Positions 22,521 to 32,800 of a DNA stretch of 64,000 nt are shown piece after piece. The position numbers and the translations under genes are program-made. Within the stretch, counting starts at the first letter, position 1; the number at the start of each line of letters is the position of its first letter. Origin of the DNA: Agarophyton chilense (taxonomy: Eukaryota > Rhodophyta > Florideophyceae > Gracilariales > Gracilariaceae); the NCBI GenBank assembly GCA_030374765.1, contig JARGXX010000096.1, positions 806,001-870,000 of the forward strand, written 5' to 3'. Below the pieces are notes generated by a model, which was not told the origin of the DNA, did no database searches, and saw only the letters and a program-made list of their open reading frames with translations.

Positions 22521-22989
22521 TGAGGGAGATATTTCAGATCGATCTCCTTGAGTCTAGCACATACAAGCGTACAGTTGTAATAGAGAAGATGGAAAGTACT
22601 TCGTATTCACCTATCTCATGAGCCTATGGTCGAATAACTCCGTTCTTTTGTTGGTTGAGCCGATAACATCTCAATACTCGCATCTGACGTCTACAGCGCT
22701 CTTGGGTTCGAGGCCGTGAACCAAAGTTTTGGCGCTTTGTTTCTTTTGCTTCATCGGGATTGCTGACGATTTGCCATTCAATCGCCTGTATTTCTTGCTC
22801 TGACCAGCAAAGGTTTCAAGTTTACGAACAGTCAAAAACATTCGAAAGTACATGAACTGGTGGATTGGGACATCCCACTACGGAATGTATATTCTAGCTA
22901 AGAATCACAAAACGCGAATGCAAGCTTGCGAAATCTGTATCGAATCGATGCCATTGACCCCAAGACTGTCCCGCAAACCATCCGTTCTA

Positions 22990-23280
22990 CTAAATTTTCG
23001 GTAGCGGCGATGAAAATTGAATACAGCAGCGAACTCCCAATCTTCCGTCTTCCCGCGCACACCCCTGAATCATGCAAGCCCGAATACCTGTGTTCGAACA
23101 TATATATTTGGTAAGGATCTGTTCAACTTTTGTAACTGCACATGGTAGATGACAAGGGCACACGGAATCCTTGCGAAGCGCCTGCTTCAACAGAGTAGAT
23201 GTTGCTGACTCTGTGGCAATAACGTGTAAGGGCATGAGAAGACAAAGAAGGGCAATGGCAACACATGAAAGCCGACCCAT
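22990..23280 (-). CDS. Small secreted cysteine-rich protein, copy 2
   Basis: A 96-residue paralogue of the protein at 19606-19911: signal peptide MGRLSCVAIALLCLLMPLHVIA, then ESATSTLLKQ and the same CPCHLPCA, YICSNT, DG-x2-G-x-RCC blocks. Eight cysteines remain in the mature part; the ninth of copy 1 (in SNTC) is Gly here. The start is chosen at the signal peptide; the frame is open upstream to 23334. A TTATAA lies about 135 bases before the ATG, the same spacing as in copy 1. Both copies keep frame, signal peptide and cysteines while the neighbouring ABCC copy has decayed, so selection has probably kept this gene. Function unknown. Confidence 0.72.
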   Translation of the reverse strand: MGRLSCVAIALLCLLMPLHVIATESATSTLLKQALRKDSVCPCHLPCAVTKVEQILTKYICSNTGIRACMIQGCAREDGRLGVRCCIQFSSPLPKI

Positions 23281-23411
23281 TATTTTGGCCAGTAGGTAGA
23301 GGCAGACACCGCTTTGTGAAGAACAGTTGAACAATTGCCAAGAGCGGAAATCCAGGTCTTAAATCCACGCTTGGCTGGCATTAGAGACGGTACAGAGGAG
23401 AACAGGAGAGG

Positions 23412-23419
23412 CTTATAAG
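23412..23419 (-). promoter_or_regulatory. TATA-like box of secreted-protein copy 2
   Basis: CTTATAAG, aligned with the TATA region of copy 1 (shared AGCTGAAA/GAACTGAAA context on the plus strand) and at the same distance from the ATG. Confidence 0.5.
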
Positions 23420-24212
23420 GAGCTGAAACGTGATGTTTTACAAAACCCGGAGAGAATCAAGCCGTGGGGCGCAGGTGGCGGTAACAAGGAAGTCTCGTTG
23501 GGGTGCCTGAAAGAAAGAAAACCAGATTCAGCTTTGCTTCCTCTCGAGAGAACAATTGAATTGTGTAGTGAAGTGCCTGGCAACGAGTAAAAGGTTGAGG
23601 AGTCATCAAATGAAAGTTATCCCTCAAAGCAGGACGACGTGTACCTTCGTACAACTCCACGATACGACGTTCGAGCTGTGCACTACATGATCTACATGAG
23701 AGCGGCACCAACTCTGGTTTTAACAACAGGGCGACTTGAATATTATGTCGCTCGGTTTCCCTCACTTCAGGGAAAACTACGATATTCTCCCTCGTCTGAA
23801 TGTAGTCAGGAAGGATTTGGGTTTTCTTAATGAGGTGAATTGTTCTCACCATTGTCGCAGTTGAGAGTAAAATTCTCTGTTCCTTCGCTTACCGTCTCAA
23901 TGCAGGACACAAATCGCCGCTCCAGCTGCTCAACAATCTAACAGCGTCCTTGTCGACTTTCAGGCCCTGTCAACCCTGCGCTGTTGTCCACGCTCAGCTT
24001 GAAGCGCTTGTCCGGCTCAAAGCGCTTGTCCGGCTTATAGCTCTTCAAGGACCTCGGAACCCATTATCTCGTACGCAAAGCTACAGAAGAGTGCATGACC
24101 AGCTTCAAAAAGAATTGTGGCTAACGTTCCACGCAGAAAATGAGTAGTCACTCACCTCTTTTTTTCACTTGGAGAAATCTTCTGTTCGTCACAAACCTTC
24201 TTCAAAATCGAT
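23420..24212. other. Intergenic before the mobile-element nest
   Basis: Frames up to 131 codons without recognisable features. Two 18-bp near-repeats containing GCGCTTGTCCGGCT lie at 24003-24036. The sequence ends where similarity to the Ty3/gypsy reverse transcriptase begins. Confidence 0.4.
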
Positions 24213-24416
24213 TAAAATATGTTCTTTTCAAGATGTTGCCGTAAATGGAAAACATGTTTAGTCTATTTGGACGATGTCATTATCTTATCTCAAGATATGG
24301 GAAGTCATAAGCGACATGTAGAGGAAATCCTCAAAGCGTTGCAGACAGCAGGTATAAATTTGGAGTTTAAGAAATGCGAACGGTTCGCTAACACTGTGAA
24401 GTATTTGGGCCACATA

Positions 24417-24440
24417 AAGTCTGTTTCAAAATCATATCCC
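24417..24440 (+). repeat. Left terminal inverted repeat of the Tc1-like element
   Basis: Pairs with 25691-25714 with about four mismatches over 24 bases; the block TTTCAAAA followed by CATATCCC is shared. Confidence 0.85.
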
Positions 24441-24572
24441 TCGCGCAAATTTTCCAAAAATCGACGTTTTGGCTACATTAAAACTAACAAAATCAGTGTG
24501 AAAAAATTTTCAAGTAAAAAAACTGTTTCAAAATCATAACCTTTATTGCATTCTTTTTATTCTAACGCGAGT

Positions 24573-25566
24573 TCAGTAGTTTATTTTTGCTCCTCTAGCC
24601 TGTATAACACTTATACAACGCTTTGGCATTGATTCTATAAAAGGATTGATAGCATTACAGTCAATCTTTTCCCAGCAATCTTTGATACAATTTTTCAGAT
24701 CAAAAACTGTATCAAATTGCCTTCCTTGCCCATAAACCATTCAGGCCAACATTCCCCAAATGTTTTCGATAGGGTTGAGGTCAGGAGAGCGCGCAGGCCA
24801 TTCCATAACCGACATATTTAGACTATTGAACCACTGTTTCATAGAATTAGACTTATGCACAGGTGCATTATCTTGCTGAAAAATGAATTCTTCTTCGTGC
24901 ATACAGTATGAAAAAGGTAAAAGATAGTTTTTTAGAACCTCAGCATACTTTTTAGAGTTCATTGTAGTTTCAACAAAAGCCATATCAGTTGCTTCGTTCG
25001 TAGAGATTCCAGCCCAAACCATTATTGATGCGCCTCCTGAATGCCCAATCACAAATGACTTCTTTTCTTTTCGTAGATCATGCCAATAAAATTTATAGCA
25101 ATCTGGACCATCAAGGTTAAACTTTTTTTTCGTCGGAAAAGATAACATTATTCCATTCCGTTTTCCAATAAGCCTTTTGAGCACACCTTTAAACTCGATT
25201 TCTTGTGATTATCTTTTAAAAAAATGTTTTCCTCATTTTTGTGTACTTGAACAAATTTTGACGGTTGACTTGGCGCCAAATTGCAGATCTTGATAGACGC
25301 AAATTTAGATTTTTGACATTTTCCCCGCAAGATTAAGTGTGGCGGCATAGTTCTCGCTTAATTCCACGCTTATCGCCCGGGGATAATGCCGTAGGACGGC
25401 CGGTTTAACGCTTTGTTCCGTATGTAGCGGGGTTTTTGATGAATTTTCTAATTGTTTTTGGGCTGCGCTTAAGTTTTCGGGCTATATCTGCTGGAATCAT
25501 ACCCTGACCTACTAATTCCATGATTTCCATCTGTTCAGAGCGTGTCAGAGGTGCGCCACGAGCTAT
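24573..25566 (-). pseudogene. Tc1-type transposase (DD34E), lightly damaged
   Basis: About 330 codons, the normal length. The N-terminal part has the helix-turn-helix region RGAPLTRSEQ ... DIARKLKRS, then TGRPTALSPGDKRGIKRE. The catalytic core has SDEK ... FNLDGPD, GGASIMVWAGIS, FQQDNAPVH and PDLNPIEN, with 34 residues between the second Asp and the Glu. Three disabling changes are visible: an in-frame TAA at 25405-25407, a run of eight A (25123-25130 on the minus strand) that shifts the frame within the first catalytic block, and a TGA a few codons after NPIENIWGMLA. The likely start codon reads ATA (I-A-R-G-A-P-L). This few lesions suggests a fairly recent insertion compared with its decayed host element. 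Confidence 0.85.
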
Positions 25567-25690
25567 AATTGAGCGAATGATTGTATAAAGGATATACTTT
25601 TGAAACAGTGTTATTGACTTAGTGGTTTTTATTTGTTGTGAAATGTGCTCTACAGTACGTGAAATGCCTTTTTGGCGCAGTTTTTGTAAA

Positions 25691-25714
25691 GGGATATGTT
25701 TTTGAAACGCACTG
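25691..25714 (-). repeat. Right terminal inverted repeat of the Tc1-like element
   Basis: Reverse complement of the left end with a few mismatches; next to the TA at 25715-25716. Confidence 0.85.
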
Positions 25715-26692
25715 TAATTAGGCCTGGTCAGCTTGCAATCCATGAAGCTTAGACAGAGGCAGTCCGCAAGTCGCAACCACCGTCCACACAGACTCAATTG
25801 CGATCCTTCTTTGGATTATGTAATGTCTACAGACGATTCATACCGCGCTACTCGCAAATTGCAACTCCATTGACCGCATTGTTGCGTAAAGGACAGCCTG
25901 TTAAGCTCGAGGAATTCGGACCCGCCGAACACGAATCCGTCAAGACTTTGAAGACAAAACTCGTCGCAGCACCAATTTTGGCCTTACCTAACCTAACCTA
26001 CTCTATTCTTTGGATACCGACTCCAGTGAGTATCAGGTAGGGTGTGCCCTTTTTCAGACCCATTCGGACGGTCCGAGGAAACCAATCAGTTACTTGTCAC
26101 GAACGCTGAACGTTGGGGAGAAGAATTACTCCGTATCGGAAAAGAAATGCCTTGCGGTAGTGTGGGCGCTGAATGCTTTACGACCCTATCTCCAGGGAGA
26201 AACGTCTACCACCCATACGGACCATTCGTCCCTAAGATGGATATTATAAATAAAAGACCCCTTTGGGAGATTAACACGTTGGCGCTTACGCCTATCTGAA
26301 TTCGATTTCGAAGTTAAATATAAGAAGGGACTAGGTAACAGACAGGCCGACGCTTTATCGCGATTGGAAACTTTTGGGAAACCCCAAGGAGAAATCGATG
26401 ACGATTTAGCGTGTTTCTCAATGGAGATGAACAACGATGAAACGCAACTTGAATATCAAGAAGATGAAGGGGATTACTCCCAATTGGACCCTCTAATTTC
26501 AACCCATGGAACTGAACCTCCTGATCAACTCGAGCGTATCTCGATCACTGAGCTCTTCAATGAGCAACTCACAGATACCTTCTGTACAGAGATACGCTCT
26601 CTTCTTAACGGGGGGCAGGATTTGCCCTTTTCGCTCGATTCACGAGGTAGATCGCTCAGAAATGTCGAGAAGCATGATTAGATCGTGGTTCC

Positions 26693-27486
26693 TGAAGTGC
26701 AACTCTCGTGAGGGCCGTTTTCCAGGACTTGGTTGTTTTTCCGCCTCGGGCGATACTTGTGAGATCTACGATTAATACCGCTACTAGCGGGCTGGCGTAG
26801 CCAGGTGTATACGCGTTGTACGCAAAGTGCACCGGCGGCCGTGCACCGTGACCCCAATTCGGGTGTGACTTACCCACGTGTACCACGGGTGGCCCAGGAC
26901 AGGTTGGCACAGCATAGCTGGATATTTCTCTATTTATTTAGCTTTATTACACTAGGTTAGGGAGCTCTTTACAGTATTCTACACTATATAGTGCCAGGGC
27001 GATCTCGCCCTGACACTCAGTAAACCTCCCCAACCAGGGTTCTTGGCTCTAAGTCTTTTTCCGCTTTCGCGAGTCTTCCACACTCTACGGAGGTGAAGCC
27101 GCGTTACTCACGGTAGACTTATCCACCCTGCGTCAACAGGAGACTCACCGCTGTTAGCGTGTATATCTTTCATACCACTGCCGTGTTCTCGCCCCAGTAT
27201 TGGGTTTGCTACATATTTCTTTTGGCTCTCGTGGCCCATGCCCCCGATCGCCCCCACTGGGTGGTTCCCCCTTTATCACTTGCCCACTCCCGTGGAATAC
27301 AGCTCATACCTGGTCTGCTCCCTTCTAGCATCCCGCACTCTCCCCGCTTGGCGTGCCGGTGAACCTCGGCCTTACACCCCGACTTAGTCGTGTTTACTTC
27401 GGAGAGGCTCCGTCGCCGTGCTACCCTCCTTGGAGGAAGACTCGGACATCTTCGTGTGTTTCCGCTGCCCTTGGCGTTGCACTACA
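26693..27486 (+). repeat. 5' LTR of element A
   Basis: 794 bases, TG...CA ends, aligned without gaps with 37673-38466. Contains a short inverted pair CAGGGCGA...TCGCCCTG near 26994-27013. Confidence 0.95.
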
Positions 27487-27489
27487 AAC

Positions 27490-27503
27490 TGGTCTCCCGA
27501 CTT
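27490..27503 (+). promoter_or_regulatory. Primer binding site of element A
   Basis: TGGTCTCCCGACTT, three bases after the 5' LTR and starting with TGG, complementary to a tRNA 3' end AAGTCGGGAGACCA. I cannot name the tRNA. The same 14 bases occur at the matching place in element C. Confidence 0.7.
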
Positions 27504-27583
27504 AGAAGGCTAGGGGGACCTGGTTTGGTTGTTTTTCACATTGCTGTGCTGTCTTCTCTCGTCGAGAACTGCTTTCCAATTTC

Positions 27584-29776
27584 TTGGTTTGGACCCACTT
27601 GGTGGAAGCTTTTGTTGTCCTATTCTTAGTGGTCAACGCTACAACCATGTCACGTCTACCTTCGGAAGCGGAACCCGCGATCACGCGGAGCCGTTCCGTC
27701 AATGACGTGGTGCCTGCGGACCCTGGAATGGTTCCCCCGCCGTTACCTCAAGCCGCTCCGAAAGGCAAGAGTAAGCGGTCGAACTCCTCCAAGAACAACA
27801 AGCTACCGCCTAAGGCGTCGAAGAATGGACCCAATTCTGGTGCTGGACCGGCCCCTGCCATGGATGACCCGGCTCCTGCCGACGAAAAGGCCCAGAAAAA
27901 CGAGTTCCACATCGACACCAACTCAAGTGTGAGGCAGCAGATCCGCATAATGCGGGAAGCGCACAATGCCTTCTTGGAAGAGTTCGAAGCCCTGCGTTCT
28001 AGGTGTGATGGCTCTTCTATGAAGGAAGTGGTTGACGACCTCCGCTTGTTGCGGGCGGACGTCAACACCCTGTCGGAATGTTTTGGTGGTCCCGCCGCTT
28101 ACGTGGAAGGTTTCGAGACCCGATTCAATCGTGTTAGCGCCCGTCTCCAGACGTTAGAGCAAACCATCTTGATGGAAGACGTCCCGGAGAAGCCGGTTGC
28201 TGTGTCGCACCAAGCGAAACACGAGAGGAAAAGGGACGATACCCGCCGTCGGCGTGGAAAGCGTGACAGCGATGACTCGGACTCGTCGAACTCCTCACGG
28301 TCGTCGCGTGGCTCTCACCATTCAAATAGGTCGGACTCGTCAGATTCGTCTTCTGACGATGGCCATCGCAGGCGTTCATCCCGTTCTAAACGGTCGTCTG
28401 CCACCCAAGGTGTGATCCGCGCCCGCGAGAAGGGAAGGAAACACTCCGGGTTGAAGGAGCTGAAATGCACCAACCCCCTGTACAAGAAGTTGGTTTCTTA
28501 CCGATACTATCGGCTAGAGAACTCCTCTTTGGATCGCACGCCCCGTGGCACGGGTAGAGTGAAGGATCGCATAAAGCGTATGCAACTGTCCCTCAGGAAC
28601 CAGAGCTTTTCTGGAGAAGACCCCATTTTGGTGTTGGATTTCCTTGCGAGGTTCGTCGCCGAAGCGGATATTCTCGGTATGACCGAAGGACAGGCGTTTA
28701 TTGCACTCTCGTACTTTATGAAAGGCCTCGCCGAGGATCAATACAACTCTGTAAGAGGTTCGTCTAGAGCCTCCGAAGGAGGGGTAACCTGCTGGCCAGA
28801 AGCAGTACAATACCTCTTGAGGTCCTACGCCACTAATTACGCGATTCAGTCGGCCATTCTCGCTCTTCGCGATACGCGCCAGAAGTCTAAAGAAACGGAA
28901 ACCGAATTCTCGGTGCGCCTGAACAAGTCTTTCCACCGTAGTGGGAACGTACACTCCGCCGGAGAGCGCTGCACCATGTTCATCGATGGACTGGACCCCG
29001 CTATCCGAACACTCGTGGCCCGTTACCGGGAAGACCGAAGGAGGACCACGTATCTGGAGTTGGTCCAACACGCGCAAGCGGAAGGTGACGCTTTAAGAGC
29101 TCGTGCCCCCGGACACAGGTCGCGAACCGCCAAGGCGTTGGTGATGGAAACGAAGTCGCCATCCCTATCGCTGGTTGCGATTGAGCGCCCCCAACAGGAG
29201 TATGACAACGTACACTTCGCCCGAAGCGATATCCATTCGGTCCCGACAACCGAACTACCGTCTACGACGGACGACTCATATGACACGGCCCAGGATGGAC
29301 CCCTGCTGTACGCAGACTCTTTCCGTGTTCACGGACCTCGCATCCCGTATTCAAACGGTGCGCTCCGACAGAGTCGCCCTGGATGGAAGGATACCCGCCA
29401 AGCGGTGAAGTTCACGGATGCTCGCTCCGGCTTGCAGCCCTCACGCCCGGGACTCATATGCCACATATGCTACGAACACGGTCACATTTCACCGGACTGT
29501 ATCCTCACCATGAGGGAAGTAGCCCGAGTAATCGGTAATTATGAGGCGTTGACCCCAGTGGAAAAGCGGATTGTTCCGATGACGTCGTATCTTCGAGCGA
29601 AGATCGCTTTTCCACGGAGTATTCCGGAGGCGAAACCGCGCAATGCGTTGCTTTACCCTGCCGAGCAGGCTTCCGACCACCGCCCCGTTCCTTCAAACCC
29701 CGCCGCTGGCGCCCCATTGCTATTGGTTCAGGATTCTGAGGCCCCACCCCAGGCGGATGGGACTCAGGAAAACTGA
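27584..29776 (+). CDS. Element A gag polyprotein
   Basis: A 730-residue frame (or from the second ATG at 27647). The N-terminal third is disordered and rich in Ser, Arg and Asp. The middle has the capsid-like helical region with ALSYFMKGLAEDQYNSV, matched by element C. A single CCHC knuckle, C-x2-C-x4-H-x4-C (CHICYEHGHISPDC), lies at 29459-29500. Known role of the family: particle core and RNA packaging. Confidence 0.85.
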   Translation: MVWTHLVEAFVVLFLVVNATTMSRLPSEAEPAITRSRSVNDVVPADPGMVPPPLPQAAPKGKSKRSNSSKNNKLPPKASKNGPNSGAGPAPAMDDPAPADEKAQKNEFHIDTNSSVRQQIRIMREAHNAFLEEFEALRSRCDGSSMKEVVDDLRLLRADVNTLSECFGGPAAYVEGFETRFNRVSARLQTLEQTILMEDVPEKPVAVSHQAKHERKRDDTRRRRGKRDSDDSDSSNSSRSSRGSHHSNRSDSSDSSSDDGHRRRSSRSKRSSATQGVIRAREKGRKHSGLKELKCTNPLYKKLVSYRYYRLENSSLDRTPRGTGRVKDRIKRMQLSLRNQSFSGEDPILVLDFLARFVAEADILGMTEGQAFIALSYFMKGLAEDQYNSVRGSSRASEGGVTCWPEAVQYLLRSYATNYAIQSAILALRDTRQKSKETETEFSVRLNKSFHRSGNVHSAGERCTMFIDGLDPAIRTLVARYREDRRRTTYLELVQHAQAEGDALRARAPGHRSRTAKALVMETKSPSLSLVAIERPQQEYDNVHFARSDIHSVPTTELPSTTDDSYDTAQDGPLLYADSFRVHGPRIPYSNGALRQSRPGWKDTRQAVKFTDARSGLQPSRPGLICHICYEHGHISPDCILTMREVARVIGNYEALTPVEKRIVPMTSYLRAKIAFPRSIPEAKPRNALLYPAEQASDHRPVPSNPAAGAPLLLVQDSEAPPQADGTQEN

Positions 29777-29814
29777 TTTCGGGAGTCTCCCCTTCGGGAG
29801 AGGCGTCCCCAACA

Positions 29815-32800
29815 GTGAGGTTGACGACGCCCGAGGCGTCTCCGCCTCGCTCCCCGGTCACAATCCTCACGAGGAAACAGGCCGTCTCAGACGTGGACTC
29901 TGAACACTTTGGTGTTCTACGTCGACCGTGGAAACGTGTTCTTAACCGCCGGTTCCCGGATAGAGTCTTAGTAATGGCCAAGCGCAATTACAAGGTGTAT
30001 GCCGACCTTGGCCTTTCTACCCAGTTTATGGTTCGAGTCCTTACTGTTTTGGACACAGGTGCTGGTCCGAATTTCATCGTGGAGTCGCTGCTGCCCCCGC
30101 CCTTGCGGTCTCAGATCCGCCTTGGCGTGGCGCCCGACGTCGCGGACGCGAATAACAACCCGTTGTCAACGGTTGGAACCGTCGCTCTCGTCGTTCGCTT
30201 GGGCTCCTTCGTGGTGAAACTCGACTTTATTGTATGCCGGAAATTGGCTGCCCCCATCATCTTGGGATGTGACTTCTGTGACAGATTCGTTGACGCCATA
30301 AGGCCCCGCTTAAAGCGTGTTGAGATGGAAGACGGCTCGTCGGTCCCGATTGTCCGTCGTCCGCTGCGGCGTGCCTCCAAGAAGCACGTACCGCTCCCTG
30401 CCGCGCAGGAACCTCCACCCGCTTCTCGGGAGTCTACCAAGCTCCGCGTGGCTGCGTCTGTCCGAATCCCGCCAGAGACCCAAGTATGGGTGCGTGTCAC
30501 TTCCCGTCAACACGGTTTACGAGTCATTCAGCCTCTCTCATCTCTGTACGATGGATATCAACTCGCCGTGGCGAATGGAGTCGCGCAGATTGTCCCAGAC
30601 AAGTCGTTCACCGTGCTCGTTGCCAATCTGGGCTCCACCCCCCAGTCACTGGTGAAAACCCAAGTTATTGGATCGGTAATGCCTCACCCCACCGCGATGG
30701 TCCCCACTTGGCTGACCGCTGCCGAAGTCCTCGGTCTCGTTCACTCTAAGGAGGGGGAGGAAGCTCCCGTCCAATCACCGAATGATTCGGAATCGCAACC
30801 TGCCGAAACAGAAAAGAAGCCCGTTCCGACGAGTTACGACCGGGTAGACCCCGTGAAAGAACTCGAGGAACTCGACCTCGGTCATGTACCGGAGTCACAC
30901 CGTGAAAGTCTGCGTGAGATGTTACGGGAGTTTACCACAATGTGGGATGGCTCTCTTGGTGAGATAAATACAACGGAACACCGGATAGATTTATTGCCGA
31001 ACACCCGACCGGTGGCTCAACACCCTTACAGGGCAGTCCCCAAGGCTCGAGAAGAGGAACAGTTCCAAGAAGACAAAATGCTCCGAGCTGGAGTGATCGA
31101 ACCGGCTCAGTCACCGTGGGCATCCCCAGTGGTACTGGCTCCGAAACCCGATGGGTCCTGGCGCTTTTGCATCGACTACCGTCGCTTGAATGATGTTACC
31201 GTCAAGGACGTGTATCCGATCCCACGAATGGATGAGTACATCGACTCTCTCGGCACTGCTACCGTGTTCACGGCTTTGGACGCCAATTGGGGATATTGGC
31301 AGGTTCCCGTTAGGGAGGAGGACCAAGATAAGACTGCGTTTGTCTGTCACTCGGGACTCTACCGTTTTAAACGGATGCCTTTTGGTCTAACCAATGCTCG
31401 CGCTACCTTTCAGCGTGCTATCGACATTTTTTTGGCCCGCTTTAAGTGGCGTACTTGCCTCGTCTATTTGGACGATATCATTGTATTCTCAGACAATCTG
31501 GATGACCATCTCACCCATGTCAGGGACATAATGACCACGCTACGTGATGCTGGAATAACCCTCAAACTGAGGAAATGTGAGTTCTTTACCGATACTGTTA
31601 AGTATCTCGGGCACATTATCCGTCCTGGACGTGTAATGATCGAGGAAGCTCGAGTGAGATCCATTCGCAAGGCTAAAGAACCCGCTACCCAGACGGAACT
31701 GCGCTCCTTTCTAGGATTGGTCAACGTCTACCGACGGTTTATCCCTAACTTCGCTGACATCGCGGCCCCCTTGAACGCGCTTCTGCGAAAAGGTCAACCA
31801 CCTAAACTGGACCCCTTTACGTCCGCCCAGACGGATGCTTTTAACTCTCTTGCGGAGGCTGTCACATCAGCACCGATTCTATCGTTACCGAAACCCGGAC
31901 TACCGTTTTCCATGGACACAGACTCTAGCGACTACCAGGTAGGCTGTGCGCTCTTTCAAACTACTCCCGAAGGAGAACGCACACCCATTGGGTACTGGTC
32001 CCGCTCGCTCAATGTCCACGAGCGGAACTACTCCGTGTCAGAGAAGGAGTGCCTCGCAGTTGTGTGGGCCCTCTCTACACTCCGCCCCTACCTCATGGGT
32101 GTGCACTTTACCGTTTACACGGATCACTCGTCCCTACGATGGCTCATGACCATCTCGGAGCCGTCAGGCCGCTTAATGCGTTGGAGACTCCGCCTCGCGG
32201 AATATGACTTTGAAGTGATCTACAAGAAGGGCACTCAGAACGCGCAAGCGGACGCGCTCTCGCGTTTACCCACGAATGGGGAAGCTCTAGCCGTCGATGA
32301 CGAGGATATACCTTGCTTCGTCGTAGACGATGGAACACCGGGAAACCCGGATTGGTTACACGATAAATGGAACGAAAGCCCGGAATCGGACGATGATATT
32401 GATGCATTGCTCGTCTCGGACGATTCAGAGAAACCCCCGCCGGGTAATTTTGTGCCGATACCCCCGGAGGAGATGGTCAGAGAACAGCAGGGTGACCTCT
32501 TCTGTACGAAGATTCGCGCCTGGCTTAATGGCGGTGCACAACTCCCTTTCGAGGTGAACGATCTTGGATACCTCGTCAGGACGGTTCAGTCATCTCCATA
32601 AGTCGTGGTGCCGCATACTCTACAGTCTAGAGTTTTGCATCTATCGCACTATGCGAAACTTGGTGGACACGCCGGTGTACGGAAGCTCTACCTCACTTTG
32701 CGAAGGAATTTCTACTGGCCCGCCATGGCGGTGGATTGCTACGCAACGGTGCGGTTTTGTACCGAATGTGCTAAGAATCGGGTGAAACTTCGCAAGTACT

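Larger units (their letters stand above)
24417..25714 (-). mobile_element. Tc1-like DD34E DNA transposon inserted in element B
   Basis: A 1.3 kb element bounded by TA dinucleotides at 24415-24416 and 25715-25716, the target duplication typical of Tc1/mariner. Its ends are inverted repeats of about 24 bases: the left end reads AAGTCTGTTTCAAAATCATA and the right end, on the other strand, CAGTGCGTTTCAAAAACATA. A second copy of CTGTTTCAAAATCATA lies inside at 24523-24538. One transposase gene fills it on the minus strand. It splits the reverse transcriptase region of element B. Confidence 0.92.
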
